A program made the position numbers and the translations under genes. Shown here in pieces: positions 44,142 to 52,532 of a DNA stretch of 64,000 nt (its first letter is position 1; every line of letters begins with the position of its first letter). The notes beneath the pieces are model-generated. The model ran no database searches. It was given only the letters and a program-made list of their open reading frames with translations, and was not told the origin of the DNA. The DNA comes from Cytobacillus oceanisediminis (GTDB lineage Bacteria; Bacillota; Bacilli; Bacillales; Cytobacillaceae): assembly GCF_022811925.1 (NCBI RefSeq), contig NZ_CP065511.1, positions 3,341,501-3,405,500 of the forward strand, written 5' to 3'.

Positions 44142-44231
44142 TATGATTTTAAAAAAATATAAAAAGCTTATTTGTTCTCATTCTTTACTTAAAAAGGGCT
44201 CGATAAATCTCCTGTTCAAACATATTTAATC

Positions 44232-44243
44232 GGAAACGTTTCC
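44232..44243. promoter_or_regulatory. LacI/cre-type operator
   Basis: GGAAACGTTTCC, a perfect 12-bp palindrome. It is 31 bases (about three helix turns) from the next copy, so both lie on the same face of the DNA. Confidence 0.75.
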
Positions 44244-44262
44244 AATTAAATATCGTTATACC

Positions 44263-44274
44263 GGAAACGTTTCC
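44263..44274. promoter_or_regulatory. LacI/cre-type operator
   Basis: Second perfect GGAAACGTTTCC, just downstream of the LacI stop codon. Third operator in the 150-base region. Confidence 0.75.
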
Positions 44275-44298
44275 AACCTAGGGTTAAAAAAATTCTTG

Positions 44299-45273
44299 TT
44301 AAGTCGTTTCTCCTTCTCTGAACATGACAGGAATTCGATAAATCTCTTGCTCCAGTGTTTTTCCTTCAATCTTTCTTAAGAGAAGTTTCACAGACATTCT
44401 GGCCATTTCTTCAACAGGCTGTCGGATCGTTGATAGAATCGGGTGAAACAGCTTATTATCTTGAATTCCATCATAACCGATTACTTTTACATCCTCAGGA
44501 GTTCGTATTCCGTATTGTTTAGCTTTATCAATATATTTGGCGGCTAATAGATCAGTATTAGCAAATACCCCGGAAATATGGCGATGTTCATTTATTTTAA
44601 AGAAATTTTCGAAATATTCATCGTCATTATAAACAGTATCATTCTCCTCATAAATGATATTTTCAATCCCTTGAGCCTTTGCTTCATCGATAAATCCTTT
44701 TTTCCGAAGTTCGACCTCACTGTATGCAGAACTAATGATTCCAAGATACGCTACTTTTTTTGCTCCTGCCTTTACTAGTTCTTTTAAGGCAATGCGGCCG
44801 CCAGTATAGTTATCTGAAGTCACACATGTGATTTTTTTTCCAAAATGGCGGTCAATGCTGATGATCGGAATATCGGTGCTTACACTATCTTCGATGTCAT
44901 TGTAAGTGATTCCAATAATGCCTGCTACTTTATTTTGATTGAGCATGTCTAAATAATAAAGCTCTTTGTCAGGCCTGCCTCCGCTATTGCAGAGCATCAA
45001 TTTATACCCTTCCCGATCAAGCTCATCTTCAATATAATAGGCTAGTTCCGAGAAAAACGGATGCCATATACTAGGGAGTAATAACGCAACCATTGTTGAT
45101 TTCTGCATTTTAAAGTTTCTTGCCACTTCATTAGGTATGTAATTTAATTGTTTGATCGCAGCATTTACTTTCTCCCGTGTTTCGTTCCTTACATTCGGAT
45201 GATTGTTAATGACTCGTGAAACAGTGCCAACTCCAACTCCCGCCAGGTCTGCAACATTTTTTAAACTTGGCAC
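44299..45273 (-). CDS. LacI-family repressor of the fructan operon
   Basis: The GTG at 45273 (GGAGGTAG seven bases upstream) is the likely start; the frame extends five codons further without a site. 324 residues. N-terminal LacI helix-turn-helix PSLKNVADLAGVGVGTVSRVINNHPNVRNETREKV, then a periplasmic-binding-like effector domain (about 60-320). Divides the operators at 44127-44274 from another at 45328-45340, so it controls the fructan operon and itself. The effector is likely a fructo-oligosaccharide. Confidence 0.9.
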   Translation of the reverse strand: MPSLKNVADLAGVGVGTVSRVINNHPNVRNETREKVNAAIKQLNYIPNEVARNFKMQKSTMVALLLPSIWHPFFSELAYYIEDELDREGYKLMLCNSGGRPDKELYYLDMLNQNKVAGIIGITYNDIEDSVSTDIPIISIDRHFGKKITCVTSDNYTGGRIALKELVKAGAKKVAYLGIISSAYSEVELRKKGFIDEAKAQGIENIIYEENDTVYNDDEYFENFFKINEHRHISGVFANTDLLAAKYIDKAKQYGIRTPEDVKVIGYDGIQDNKLFHPILSTIRQPVEEMARMSVKLLLRKIEGKTLEQEIYRIPVMFREGETT

Positions 45274-45327
45274 TACAACTACCTCCAATATTAAAGCGAT
45301 TTCATAATCTTATGATATCACTAGTTT

Positions 45328-45340
45328 GGAAACGTTTCAA
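45328..45340. promoter_or_regulatory. LacI/cre-type operator (autoregulatory)
   Basis: GGAAACGTTTCAA, a one-sided variant of the same palindrome, about 55 bases before the LacI start. Confidence 0.65.
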
Positions 45341-45367
45341 CGGTTTTTTTATAAAAATATAAATATT

Positions 45368-45399
45368 CAAAAAAATAGCTGAGAATATTCCTTCTCAGC
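45368..45399 (-). terminator. Rho-independent terminator
   Basis: Stem GCTGAGAA (45378-45385) / TTCTCAGC (45392-45399); on the minus strand TATTTTTTT follows. Its last bases overlap the stop of the ThiF fragment, so it ends the preceding minus-strand unit. Confidence 0.75.
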
Positions 45400-45544
45400 C
45401 ATTTTCCCTTTCAGATATGCTGTTTTGAACCTTTGGCCGAGCCTCTGCCGCATCACTAAGAGTGGAATTGTAAATACGGCCTGCATTTTTTTCCTCAACT
45501 GCATCTCCGTCTACAAGGACTAATTCACCCACACTACTGGGTTT
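45395..45544 (-). pseudogene. ThiF/E1-like adenylyltransferase fragment
   Basis: About 48 codons immediately after the proline-dehydrogenase stop read SVGELVLVDGDAVEEKNAGR then IYNSTLSDAAEARPKV, and end in a stop. LVLVDGDxVEEKN is the ATP-binding core of ThiF/HesA/MoeB-type proteins, but the glycine-rich start and Cys catalytic half are missing. A remnant left from a truncated ThiF-type gene. Confidence 0.55.
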
Positions 45545-46471
45545 GTTCAATTATATCTGAAATAAAAGTATAAATATTCGGAGGATATTCAGCAATACGA
45601 TGAACTAAATATAAATACCATTCACTGCCATATGTTACATAAACTTTAGCTTGGATATTATCCTCCTTTAAAGATCTTAATAGGTCAGGTCGAACCCCAT
45701 CTAACATCTCTACTTCAACATTCGGACTATAAAGAAATCCTTTTGCTTTCAGGTCCATCAATATATTTTCATCATGTGTAGCAACAGACAATGGATGATT
45801 ACGATCCATACACATAGATACAAATTCTATATATCGTTTATTTAACTCTTCGGATCTTGGAATATATATACCTTCAGACTCTTGATAAGCCCCCTTTACT
45901 AAACGTATTCTGCCCGAGGTTTTTAATAGGCCATTTAGGTCAATAGATGAACGCTTCAAATGAACTTGTAATACTATACCAACATTTGAGAATGAATTTG
46001 ATATTCTATTAAATAGTGATAAAATTTTATCTGTTTTTGTGATTCTTCCATACTTATCATTAGTTGAATATTATGCTTTTGTGCTTCTTTTGCTAATTCT
46101 TCTAAATTACTAAATGCTACTGCATCAGAAATCATCATTCCGATATGTGAAAGATCAAATGATACGGTAGCCTTCATTTGATTATTCCCGAGATCTTTTA
46201 TTAATTCTTTGAATTCATTTTTGGCAAGCATACATTCTTCTTCGGTTGTTGTATTTTCGCCAATAAATTCTAATGAAACCTGATACCCTTTGTTATATAG
46301 ATTTATAACACGCTCTATCCCTTCCGAACGTGTTTCTCCAGCCACAAATCGGTTAGCACCTTTAATAAATATCGGGAAAAGTTCTTTTGAATTTTGAAAA
46401 TAGGCTTTTAGTTCTTGATCTCTAGCAATCGATTTGAGAGCTTTGGAAAAGCGACTTTCTTCATTAAGCAT
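45534..46471 (-). pseudogene. Frameshifted proline dehydrogenase
   Basis: Two frames together give one PRODH. The first part (46471 to about 46040) carries GYQVSLEFIGENTTTEEE, ATVSFDLSHIGMM and LMISMEESQK. Reading on in the other frame across TTTTT at 46034-46038 gives KTDKILSLFNRIS, then LQVHLKRSSIDLNGLLKTSG, RIRLVKGAYQES (substrate-binding) and HDENILMDL. A single missing base in the homopolymer explains the shift. Intact, the enzyme would oxidise proline to pyrroline-5-carboxylate with FAD, about 310 residues. A true frameshift or a sequencing error are both possible. Confidence 0.75.
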
Positions 46472-46613
46472 AAAATGATCACATCCTTATTTTTATCTTA
46501 TTTGGGATTACGTTTTTCCGATGATGACTTTTTACCCGCGAAAATCAAACTCCTGCATTTGAGTTGAATCTCACATGAAAATAGTAATAAATGCGGGAAA
46601 ATATTAAAGCAGA

Positions 46614-47438
46614 TCATTTATCATTATGAATAAAAATATCCCTGTATTGTCCGGGTGTTAATCCAATAAATTCCATAAAGAAATTACTAAAATGACTTTG
46701 ATCGGCAAAGCCTGTCTCTATTGCTGCATCAAGTGGTTTTACCCCCTGTTCCAATCGTTTCTTTGCTTCATTAATACGTACCGTTTGTAAATAACGATAC
46801 GGGGTAATCCCTCGAATTCGGGTAAATGATCGCAACAAAGAGTATTTGTTCATATTAGCGATCTTTGCTAAATCATCTAAAGCAATATGTTCTGCATAAT
46901 GTACTTCTAGGTAGTCACAGACATTTTCAATTTCTTGTTTAATAGCAATCGGTTCTGTATCTTCAATGGCTTCGGTATATTCTTCAATAAGCTGCTGAAT
47001 AAGAAAATAAAAAGTTTCTTCCTTCTCAAAATCTGATATTTCATCCATAATCATCTGGTGAAGATTATGCAACAATTGAGCTTTTTCACTGCAATATGCA
47101 ACAGGAGAAGCAAAGGAAGGTAGATAATCTTGCCCTGTGATCTCTTTTGTAACTTTTCGCATGATTTCAGGCTTGATATTCAAGCAGCGATAATCTAATG
47201 TTTCGTTGTCAATTGATTCACAGGCATGATTGTCCATAGGGTTAAAAAATATAACATCACCGGCACCTATTACATATTCTTTGTTCTTACAAGATAATCG
47301 TCTTTGACCACTCTCTATAAACCCAATCACATAATATTCATGGAAGTGGTTCGGAAATTTTTGCATGATACCTTCAAAACGATAAGCTTCTATTTGTAAA
47401 TCATGATCAAAACGTACCGTTCTTTCTTCCTTTCCCAT
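46614..47438 (-). CDS. AraC-family transcriptional regulator
   Basis: 274 residues. N-terminal cupin-like sensor (HFHEYYVIGFIESGQRRLSCKN, then GAGDVIFFNPMDNHACE) and C-terminal double helix-turn-helix: ALDDLAKIANMNKYSLLRSFTRIRGITPYRYLQTVRINEAKKRL and AIETGFADQSHFSNFFMEFIGLTPGQYR. ATG follows GGGGGTTGTTC. Sits 142 bases upstream of the proline dehydrogenase pseudogene on the same strand, so it may once have regulated it. A terminator upstream (47521-47545) isolates it. Confidence 0.85.
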   Translation of the reverse strand: MGKEERTVRFDHDLQIEAYRFEGIMQKFPNHFHEYYVIGFIESGQRRLSCKNKEYVIGAGDVIFFNPMDNHACESIDNETLDYRCLNIKPEIMRKVTKEITGQDYLPSFASPVAYCSEKAQLLHNLHQMIMDEISDFEKEETFYFLIQQLIEEYTEAIEDTEPIAIKQEIENVCDYLEVHYAEHIALDDLAKIANMNKYSLLRSFTRIRGITPYRYLQTVRINEAKKRLEQGVKPLDAAIETGFADQSHFSNFFMEFIGLTPGQYRDIFIHNDK

Positions 47439-47898
47439 ACGAACAACCCCCTTTTGATTTCTGATAGTTAGTGTAACACATTTGGTTAAGGCTCTCTTGT
47501 AAGATATTGACTAATAAAAAATGGCATGGCAGAACTGCCACACCATTCATTTTATTAATATTAAATCTGCAGCTATAAAAGATTCTTGATGACACCCAAA
47601 AGTTTCTTTTATCCTGTTTTTCCCTTAACTACCTTTCTTCATTGAGAGAACTAAAAAAATGCTTTAATAATTAATTTACTGCCTATTTTTCTAATTGGTT
47701 GTGCTCTAATGATAGAAATTATTGATGAATTTTTCGGTAGTGCCCCATAGAGGATATGAAGCACTCCGTACTGGAAGCTGTCCATAGGCGTCCATTGGAA
47801 ATAAACGGTCCATCTTCAACTTATTTTTTAGAAAATTGTTATCTTTGGCTTCTTAAAGCATAAACATCAGTATCCAGTAACAGAAAAGAGGGAGAGCC
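47439..47898. other. Intergenic region with a minus-strand terminator
   Basis: About 460 AT-rich bases. At 47521-47545 the segment ATGGCATGGCAG-AA-CTGCCACACCAT folds into a symmetric hairpin; on the minus strand it is followed by six T. No gene to its right on the minus strand is visible, so a decayed unit may lie at 47560-47890. No clear coding frame recognised there. Confidence 0.4.
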
Positions 47899-48363
47899 AT
47901 GTCCTTTATCGGATTTGAACTTATAGCCAAAAGAGCATGGACCGTTTTGCCAGGCCACACTTTTTCAATGTCCATCCTATGGAACAAAAAAAAAATCCCT
48001 TCATCCATCGGAAGAGACATCTATCATGAACCTGGACTGATTCTCCCTGATAAAAGAATTGCAGCTACAGGGAGGATTCACCATCTGTCTGAAAATACAA
48101 TAAATCACTATGAACCTTTACAAACTGCCCCTTGTAACCTTATTTGCCGGCCGGAATTCCCCCTGGAGGATCTTAAAATTGAACTTCTTGCGCCGAAGAA
48201 AGGGATTATGGAACCCATTCATCAAACGGCCGTTCTACTCTTGTGGAGTAAAGAAAACAATCTTATAAGAAAAACAGAGCTCCACCTGGATCCCCAATCA
48301 ATTGAAAGTAACCCTCCATATCAATATTTTATGGATCTTTCTTTTTTACTAGGTAAAATTTAG
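47899..48363 (+). CDS. Hypothetical protein
   Basis: 154 residues, soluble, with no signal peptide. ATG follows GAGGGAGAGCC. Composition and the well-placed ribosome binding site suggest a real gene, and a stem-loop (GGCAAT / ATTGCC, about 48377-48407) follows the stop. Alternating hydrophobic strands (PLEDLKIELLAPKKGIM, TAVLLLWSKENN) hint at a beta-rich fold. I recognise no family. Isolated on the plus strand among minus-strand genes. Confidence 0.55.
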   Translation: MSFIGFELIAKRAWTVLPGHTFSMSILWNKKKIPSSIGRDIYHEPGLILPDKRIAATGRIHHLSENTINHYEPLQTAPCNLICRPEFPLEDLKIELLAPKKGIMEPIHQTAVLLLWSKENNLIRKTELHLDPQSIESNPPYQYFMDLSFLLGKI

Positions 48364-48430
48364 GTTTATAAAGCAAGGCAATCTGCTGCCTTAAAGCAAA
48401 AATTGCCTTTCTTTACATTGGCTCGGAGCA

Positions 48431-49552
48431 TCAAACTAATATCGGCGTTAAGAAATAAACTATTAAAAACGCTGTCAATATACGCATAACAATTCCTAAT
48501 ACAGCTGCTCCCAATGCTTCTTTTTCACTGAGGTCAGAATTAGCTGCCCATATAACCGGGATTTGACCAAAGATTGTTGACAGGGGTAATCCCGATGACG
48601 CCAGCACAAAAGATCCAATCACCAAGCGCGGATCCAACGAACCCGCAACTTCTGATAACTGGGCCATTGCAAGCGCCGGACTAGCCAAAATTGAAAGAAT
48701 ACCAGTCTCCGGGTGAATATTTAGAGCTAACAATACTGTTGACAAGCCGGACTCAAATTTTGACCAAATTCCGATGTAGTCCAAAACACCAATAGCAGCA
48801 AACACGACAGCGGCAGCCGGTATAATGAGAAGGAATAAAAGCTCTGCTCCCTCCCTGGCAGCATTAAATAGAGTGGGTAAAAAGCCAGTCTTTGGCGTAA
48901 ATTGAGGCAGCTTTGCAATTTGGACAGCTCTCGTATCCCGGTAAATGGTTTTAGATAGAAGAAACGGAACAACAATGACAGGCATGAAAACAGCTAGCAC
49001 AACCACTACAAAGGCATTGGCCCCTACAGCCGTTAAAGCAACCATGCCTAACATAAATGTAGCAAAAGACTGCTGGGATTGAACCATGGTTGCTACCGCA
49101 ATTTTTTGCTCATCCTTTGTCGCTCCTGAACGGATCAAAATCGGTCCGGCAATTTTTCCGGCAGCATTAATATCACCAAGAATATTATATATACTTGGAA
49201 TGATAACAGCTGAATTAACCTTCATCAGCTTTGTAACAGGGATGAATATCCGAATTAACGCATCCGTAAATCCCAGCCTCTCCAGTACCCGGCCTATAAT
49301 GACACTAACAATTATCGAAACTCCTACAGTGCCGGTTAAAAATATCTCTACGATAACCGGGAAAACTTTATCGACAATGGAAGTAAATAACCCGGCTAAT
49401 GTTCCTGGAGTGATTAACAATACCAGCAGTGAGATTATGACTAAACCAAGACCTACTACTTCGATTTGTGTCCATTTTCTCGTTAAAGGAATCGGGGCAC
49501 TAGTCTCTTCTATTTCTAAATTTTTTTGTACTAATGATTTAACCTCGCTCAT
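48431..49552 (-). CDS. Gate-domain (nucleoside recognition) membrane protein
   Basis: 373 residues with about nine membrane segments. Two Gate-type (nucleoside-recognition, FeoB/spore-maturation-like) halves: LGDINAAGKIAGPILIRSGATKDEQKIAVATMVQSQQSF and the mirrored AALGIVMRILTAFLIVYFL region. The substrate is unknown. ATG follows AAGGAGTGCAGG. Lies 17 bases downstream of the Nif3-like gene, so the two are co-transcribed and may be functionally linked (metal or small-molecule transport). Confidence 0.75.
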   Translation of the reverse strand: MSEVKSLVQKNLEIEETSAPIPLTRKWTQIEVVGLGLVIISLLVLLITPGTLAGLFTSIVDKVFPVIVEIFLTGTVGVSIIVSVIIGRVLERLGFTDALIRIFIPVTKLMKVNSAVIIPSIYNILGDINAAGKIAGPILIRSGATKDEQKIAVATMVQSQQSFATFMLGMVALTAVGANAFVVVVLAVFMPVIVVPFLLSKTIYRDTRAVQIAKLPQFTPKTGFLPTLFNAAREGAELLFLLIIPAAAVVFAAIGVLDYIGIWSKFESGLSTVLLALNIHPETGILSILASPALAMAQLSEVAGSLDPRLVIGSFVLASSGLPLSTIFGQIPVIWAANSDLSEKEALGAAVLGIVMRILTAFLIVYFLTPILV

Positions 49553-49569
49553 CTACCTGCACTCCTTTT

Positions 49570-50592
49570 TTATAGTGTATGGACAGCCGTTTTTTTCAAT
49601 AGATAACCAGTAGCCATTTCTTCTGCATATTTTTTTAAATGAGGAGATCCCATTTCATTTATGGACACGCTTGTCACACGTTCCCGGAAAACAACGACTT
49701 CAACACCTGGCATCAGTTTGTCTAAGGCATAAGCTAAGGGTAAGCCATTTTCGAGTATTTCTAACACATGGCAGTTGCCAATAATAAAATTAAGTCCTAA
49801 CTCTTTAGCAGTTTCAATCAGGGGATGTCCATCATAAACCCGGCTAATGGAGGCGAGAACAGTGTCAGCCTCCGGGTGTTCTTTGATGACTTGACGCAAA
49901 TGATCAGGGGAAAATCCAGTATGCGGGAAAATGTGCACAATATTGTTCACGGGGCTGGTTTCTTCTCCATAAACAATCCTCCCGCGTGTCACTGTACTCG
50001 TTTCAGTCAGAGATGAAATATTTCGTATCTCCTTTTCAGTATGTAATAGTTCCTCTTCATCCCTTAGTCCCATAAAATTATCCAGCCGTGTTAAAATATC
50101 TCCTAGCGTTTTCACCTCTGGGAGTACTTTTCCTACATATAAAATATTTCCGTGTACTCCTCCATAAGAAACTTCTGTCCGGTATACCTGATGGCCGTGC
50201 AAAAAAGGGATACCAGGATGTAATCCATGGAAAGCTTCATGCAATTCAAATGCAGCTACATTATAGAGATCCAGATAGTTTTTCAGTATAACACCACCTG
50301 AATTAGCTGCTTCAGCTATCGGATGATGAGCAACAATGGCATCGACACCAGTAGCTCCAGCAAGTTCGATACATCCTTCTGTCATTGTCATAGCAACTGC
50401 TATTTTTTTTACTTCTTTTTTCATATCTCCATAGACAAGACCAGGCGTTTCAATGATCTCTTTTCCGGGAATGTTGGAAGACTTCATGATGACAAAGGGA
50501 TGCTCACCTCTCGTAATATCGTTTAGAGATTTAATCACTCTTCCTCCTGTAAGCTCATCCAGCGCAATTAATACATCTTCTACTGTTTTCAT
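49570..50592 (-). CDS. Nif3-like metal-binding protein
   Basis: 340 residues from the ATG at 50592 (GAGGAGG upstream); the longer frame is not needed. Family signature: GLVYGDMKKEVKKIAVAMTMTEGCIELAGATGVDAIVAHHPIAEAANS (the AHHP metal-ligand pair), FELHEAFHG and GNCHVLEILENG. The fold is a hexameric dinuclear-metal protein; family members have unclear enzymatic roles (GTP cyclohydrolase-like or metallohydrolase claims exist). The usual IT.HHP motif is altered to VAHHP. It sits behind an attenuator-like hairpin. Confidence 0.75.
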   Translation of the reverse strand: MKTVEDVLIALDELTGGRVIKSLNDITRGEHPFVIMKSSNIPGKEIIETPGLVYGDMKKEVKKIAVAMTMTEGCIELAGATGVDAIVAHHPIAEAANSGGVILKNYLDLYNVAAFELHEAFHGLHPGIPFLHGHQVYRTEVSYGGVHGNILYVGKVLPEVKTLGDILTRLDNFMGLRDEEELLHTEKEIRNISSLTETSTVTRGRIVYGEETSPVNNIVHIFPHTGFSPDHLRQVIKEHPEADTVLASISRVYDGHPLIETAKELGLNFIIGNCHVLEILENGLPLAYALDKLMPGVEVVVFRERVTSVSINEMGSPHLKKYAEEMATGYLLKKTAVHTL

Positions 50593-50619
50593 AATGTTGT
50601 TGCCTCCTCTATTTTTTTT

Positions 50620-50685
50620 ATAAAAAAAACCGTCAGCACAAAACAAACAGACGCTAGTCTGAAAGCTTGTACTGACGGTTTTTAT
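50620..50685 (-). terminator. Attenuator-like terminator before the Nif3 gene
   Basis: Stem ACCGTCAG (50629-50636) / CTGACGGT (50672-50679) with a second inner AGAC/GTCT hairpin in its loop. On the minus strand it is followed by eight T just before the Nif3 ribosome binding site, and it can act in both directions. It ends the DUF2294 gene and may control readthrough into Nif3. Confidence 0.7.
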
Positions 50686-50725
50686 GCACTCTTAAGAGTT
50701 CAATGGACCAGTCACCATTATTTAA

Positions 50726-51088
50726 TTACCTGGAAATATAGGCACTTGTATCCCGATCCAGGGTAATGATAGTTCCTGAGAGTTCAGTAACGGGATCATA
50801 GTCCTTTAATATAGAAAGTACCTTCATCCCATATTTTTCTTCAAGGACATTCCTTAAATGTTCCTTATAACTATCTATGATGGCAATGTCAGTCATTCGG
50901 GTTACAAAGCGATTAATCTCGTCCAAATGTTTAAGAGATGGAATTCTCTTATGATAGGCGAAAATTAATATCTTATCCCCCAAAAAGTCGATTCGTTGAC
51001 TTTTGACACCAATGTTAAACAAAAGAAGGTTGATATTGTTATAGTCCTTGATAAGTTCCTGTTTAAATGGGCCAGCAGTCCAACTCAT
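50726..51088 (-). CDS. DUF2294 (MpsC-like) protein
   Basis: 120 residues. Resembles DUF2294/MpsC: DFLGDKILIFAYHKRIPSLKHLDE near the middle, and VLEEKYGMKVLSILKDYDPVTELSGTIITLD at the end, matching the family's 'G.KV...D.....R.. F.LD' pattern. Soluble, no signal peptide. MpsC proteins are linked to generation of membrane potential in staphylococci by sequence family only. Upstream of the Nif3-like gene, across a terminator. Confidence 0.65.
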   Translation of the reverse strand: MSWTAGPFKQELIKDYNNINLLLFNIGVKSQRIDFLGDKILIFAYHKRIPSLKHLDEINRFVTRMTDIAIIDSYKEHLRNVLEEKYGMKVLSILKDYDPVTELSGTIITLDRDTSAYISR

Positions 51089-51296
51089 TTACACACACCA
51101 TCTTTTTGAAATTTCAGAATCATTTGATAAATAGAATTTAACATAGTTAAAACTATCTGTAAAGTGTTTATATTAAAAATATATTTTACTAGATAAAATC
51201 TTTGAACATTATATCTTCTGCCTTCAGAGGTCCTGCACAATAGTCAGCTGAACACTACTCATTCCGCCTGCTTTCCAAGGTTTTTATTGTTACACT

Positions 51297-52463
51297 TCAA
51301 GCAGCTTCTCCCCTAATTACAACCATCTTTATACTTTCTAAATTACTTAGGCACTCCAGTGGATTTTCTTTAAGCAAAATTAGATTGGCCCTGTAGCCCT
51401 CTTTAATTTGCCCAACGTCACGTCCTAAAATTTTCCCGGCATTAACCGTAGCTGTTTTTAGCACCTTTTTTGCATCAGGAACCATCTCATACATGGTATA
51501 CAATTCATCCAGCAGCGCCCGGTGAAATGTGCATGGTGAACCTGCATCTGAACCGGCACCAACCAGGATATTCCGGTTAAAATAGGATTCAAATGCATTC
51601 CGATGAATGCTGACAATTTCCTCTGCTTTGTCTCGAGCATAAGAAGGAATCCCTTCCTGTGTTGCAATTTGCTTATAGACGAACAATGTTGGAATCCAGG
51701 CGGTATTCCGTTCTTCCATTAAGGCAACTAGTTCATCATCTAAAAAATGACCATGCTCAATCGTATCTACACCCGCAAGTATCGAATTAAGTATTCCATC
51801 ACGGCCAATCGCATGGGACGCAACTTTGAGTCCAAAACGATGTGCCTCTTTACAGATGACTTCTTGCTCCTCCAGGCTAAGCTCTGCATTGCCGACTTGT
51901 TCCCCTTCTATTCTTCCATAAACCCCGCCAGTAGAACTTACTTTAATCACTTCAGCACCTTTAAAAATTTGTTCACGTACTCCCTTTAACGCCTCATCCT
52001 TCCCATCGACAAATCTTGCCCAGAACGGATCATGCCCGCCTGTCATGGTTAATGTTTTTCCGCTGGCAATCACATCAGGACCTGAAATGAGCCCCCTTTT
52101 AATCCCTTTTGCAACATGCAAAGCAATGTCATCAATGGAGCCAATGTCCCTGACAGTCGTTATTCCGTGCTGGAGATATGTTTGACAATTGGAAACAGCC
52201 CTTATCAGCATCTGCTCATAGCCTTCTGTTTCGGAGGTTTGAACTGGATTTAATGAACCGTCCCACATCATATGAATATGTAAATCTATTAAGCCTGGAG
52301 CGAGAAACCCTCCATTTCCATCGATGACCTTTACGTTGCCTGGCAGTTGGGATTCAGGGATAATTTCCTTTATCAAACCATCCTTTATCCAAAGAGCTAA
52401 ACCCTTCTTACAATCCAATTCTTCGCCATATAATAGCTGTACATTTGATATCACAAACTCCAT
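51297..52463 (-). CDS. Metal-dependent amidohydrolase (dipeptidase-like)
   Basis: 388 residues starting at the second codon (ATG 52463, after AGGAGGAACATGTG). TIM-barrel amidohydrolase with all ligands in place: LIDLHIHMMWDG (HxH), AEVIKVSSTGG (Lys, carboxylated), KVASHAIGRDG (His), IEHGHF (His) and VGAGSDAGSP (Asp). Belongs to the imidazolonepropionase-like/dipeptidase group that cleaves N-acyl or Xaa-Xaa amides. A paralogue lies at 55287. Followed in transcription by the DUF2294 gene after a 200-base gap. Confidence 0.85.
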   Translation of the reverse strand: MEFVISNVQLLYGEELDCKKGLALWIKDGLIKEIIPESQLPGNVKVIDGNGGFLAPGLIDLHIHMMWDGSLNPVQTSETEGYEQMLIRAVSNCQTYLQHGITTVRDIGSIDDIALHVAKGIKRGLISGPDVIASGKTLTMTGGHDPFWARFVDGKDEALKGVREQIFKGAEVIKVSSTGGVYGRIEGEQVGNAELSLEEQEVICKEAHRFGLKVASHAIGRDGILNSILAGVDTIEHGHFLDDELVALMEERNTAWIPTLFVYKQIATQEGIPSYARDKAEEIVSIHRNAFESYFNRNILVGAGSDAGSPCTFHRALLDELYTMYEMVPDAKKVLKTATVNAGKILGRDVGQIKEGYRANLILLKENPLECLSNLESIKMVVIRGEAA

Positions 52464-52532
52464 CACATGTTCCTCCTATCACTTTAAAAGGAAGAAGTAT
52501 AATACTTCTCCCTTTCTCGTTTGGTATATGAG

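Noticed and set aside
47439..47898. Gene remnant on the minus strand
   Set aside because: The terminator-like hairpin suggests an ended unit, but I could not find a convincing protein-like frame.
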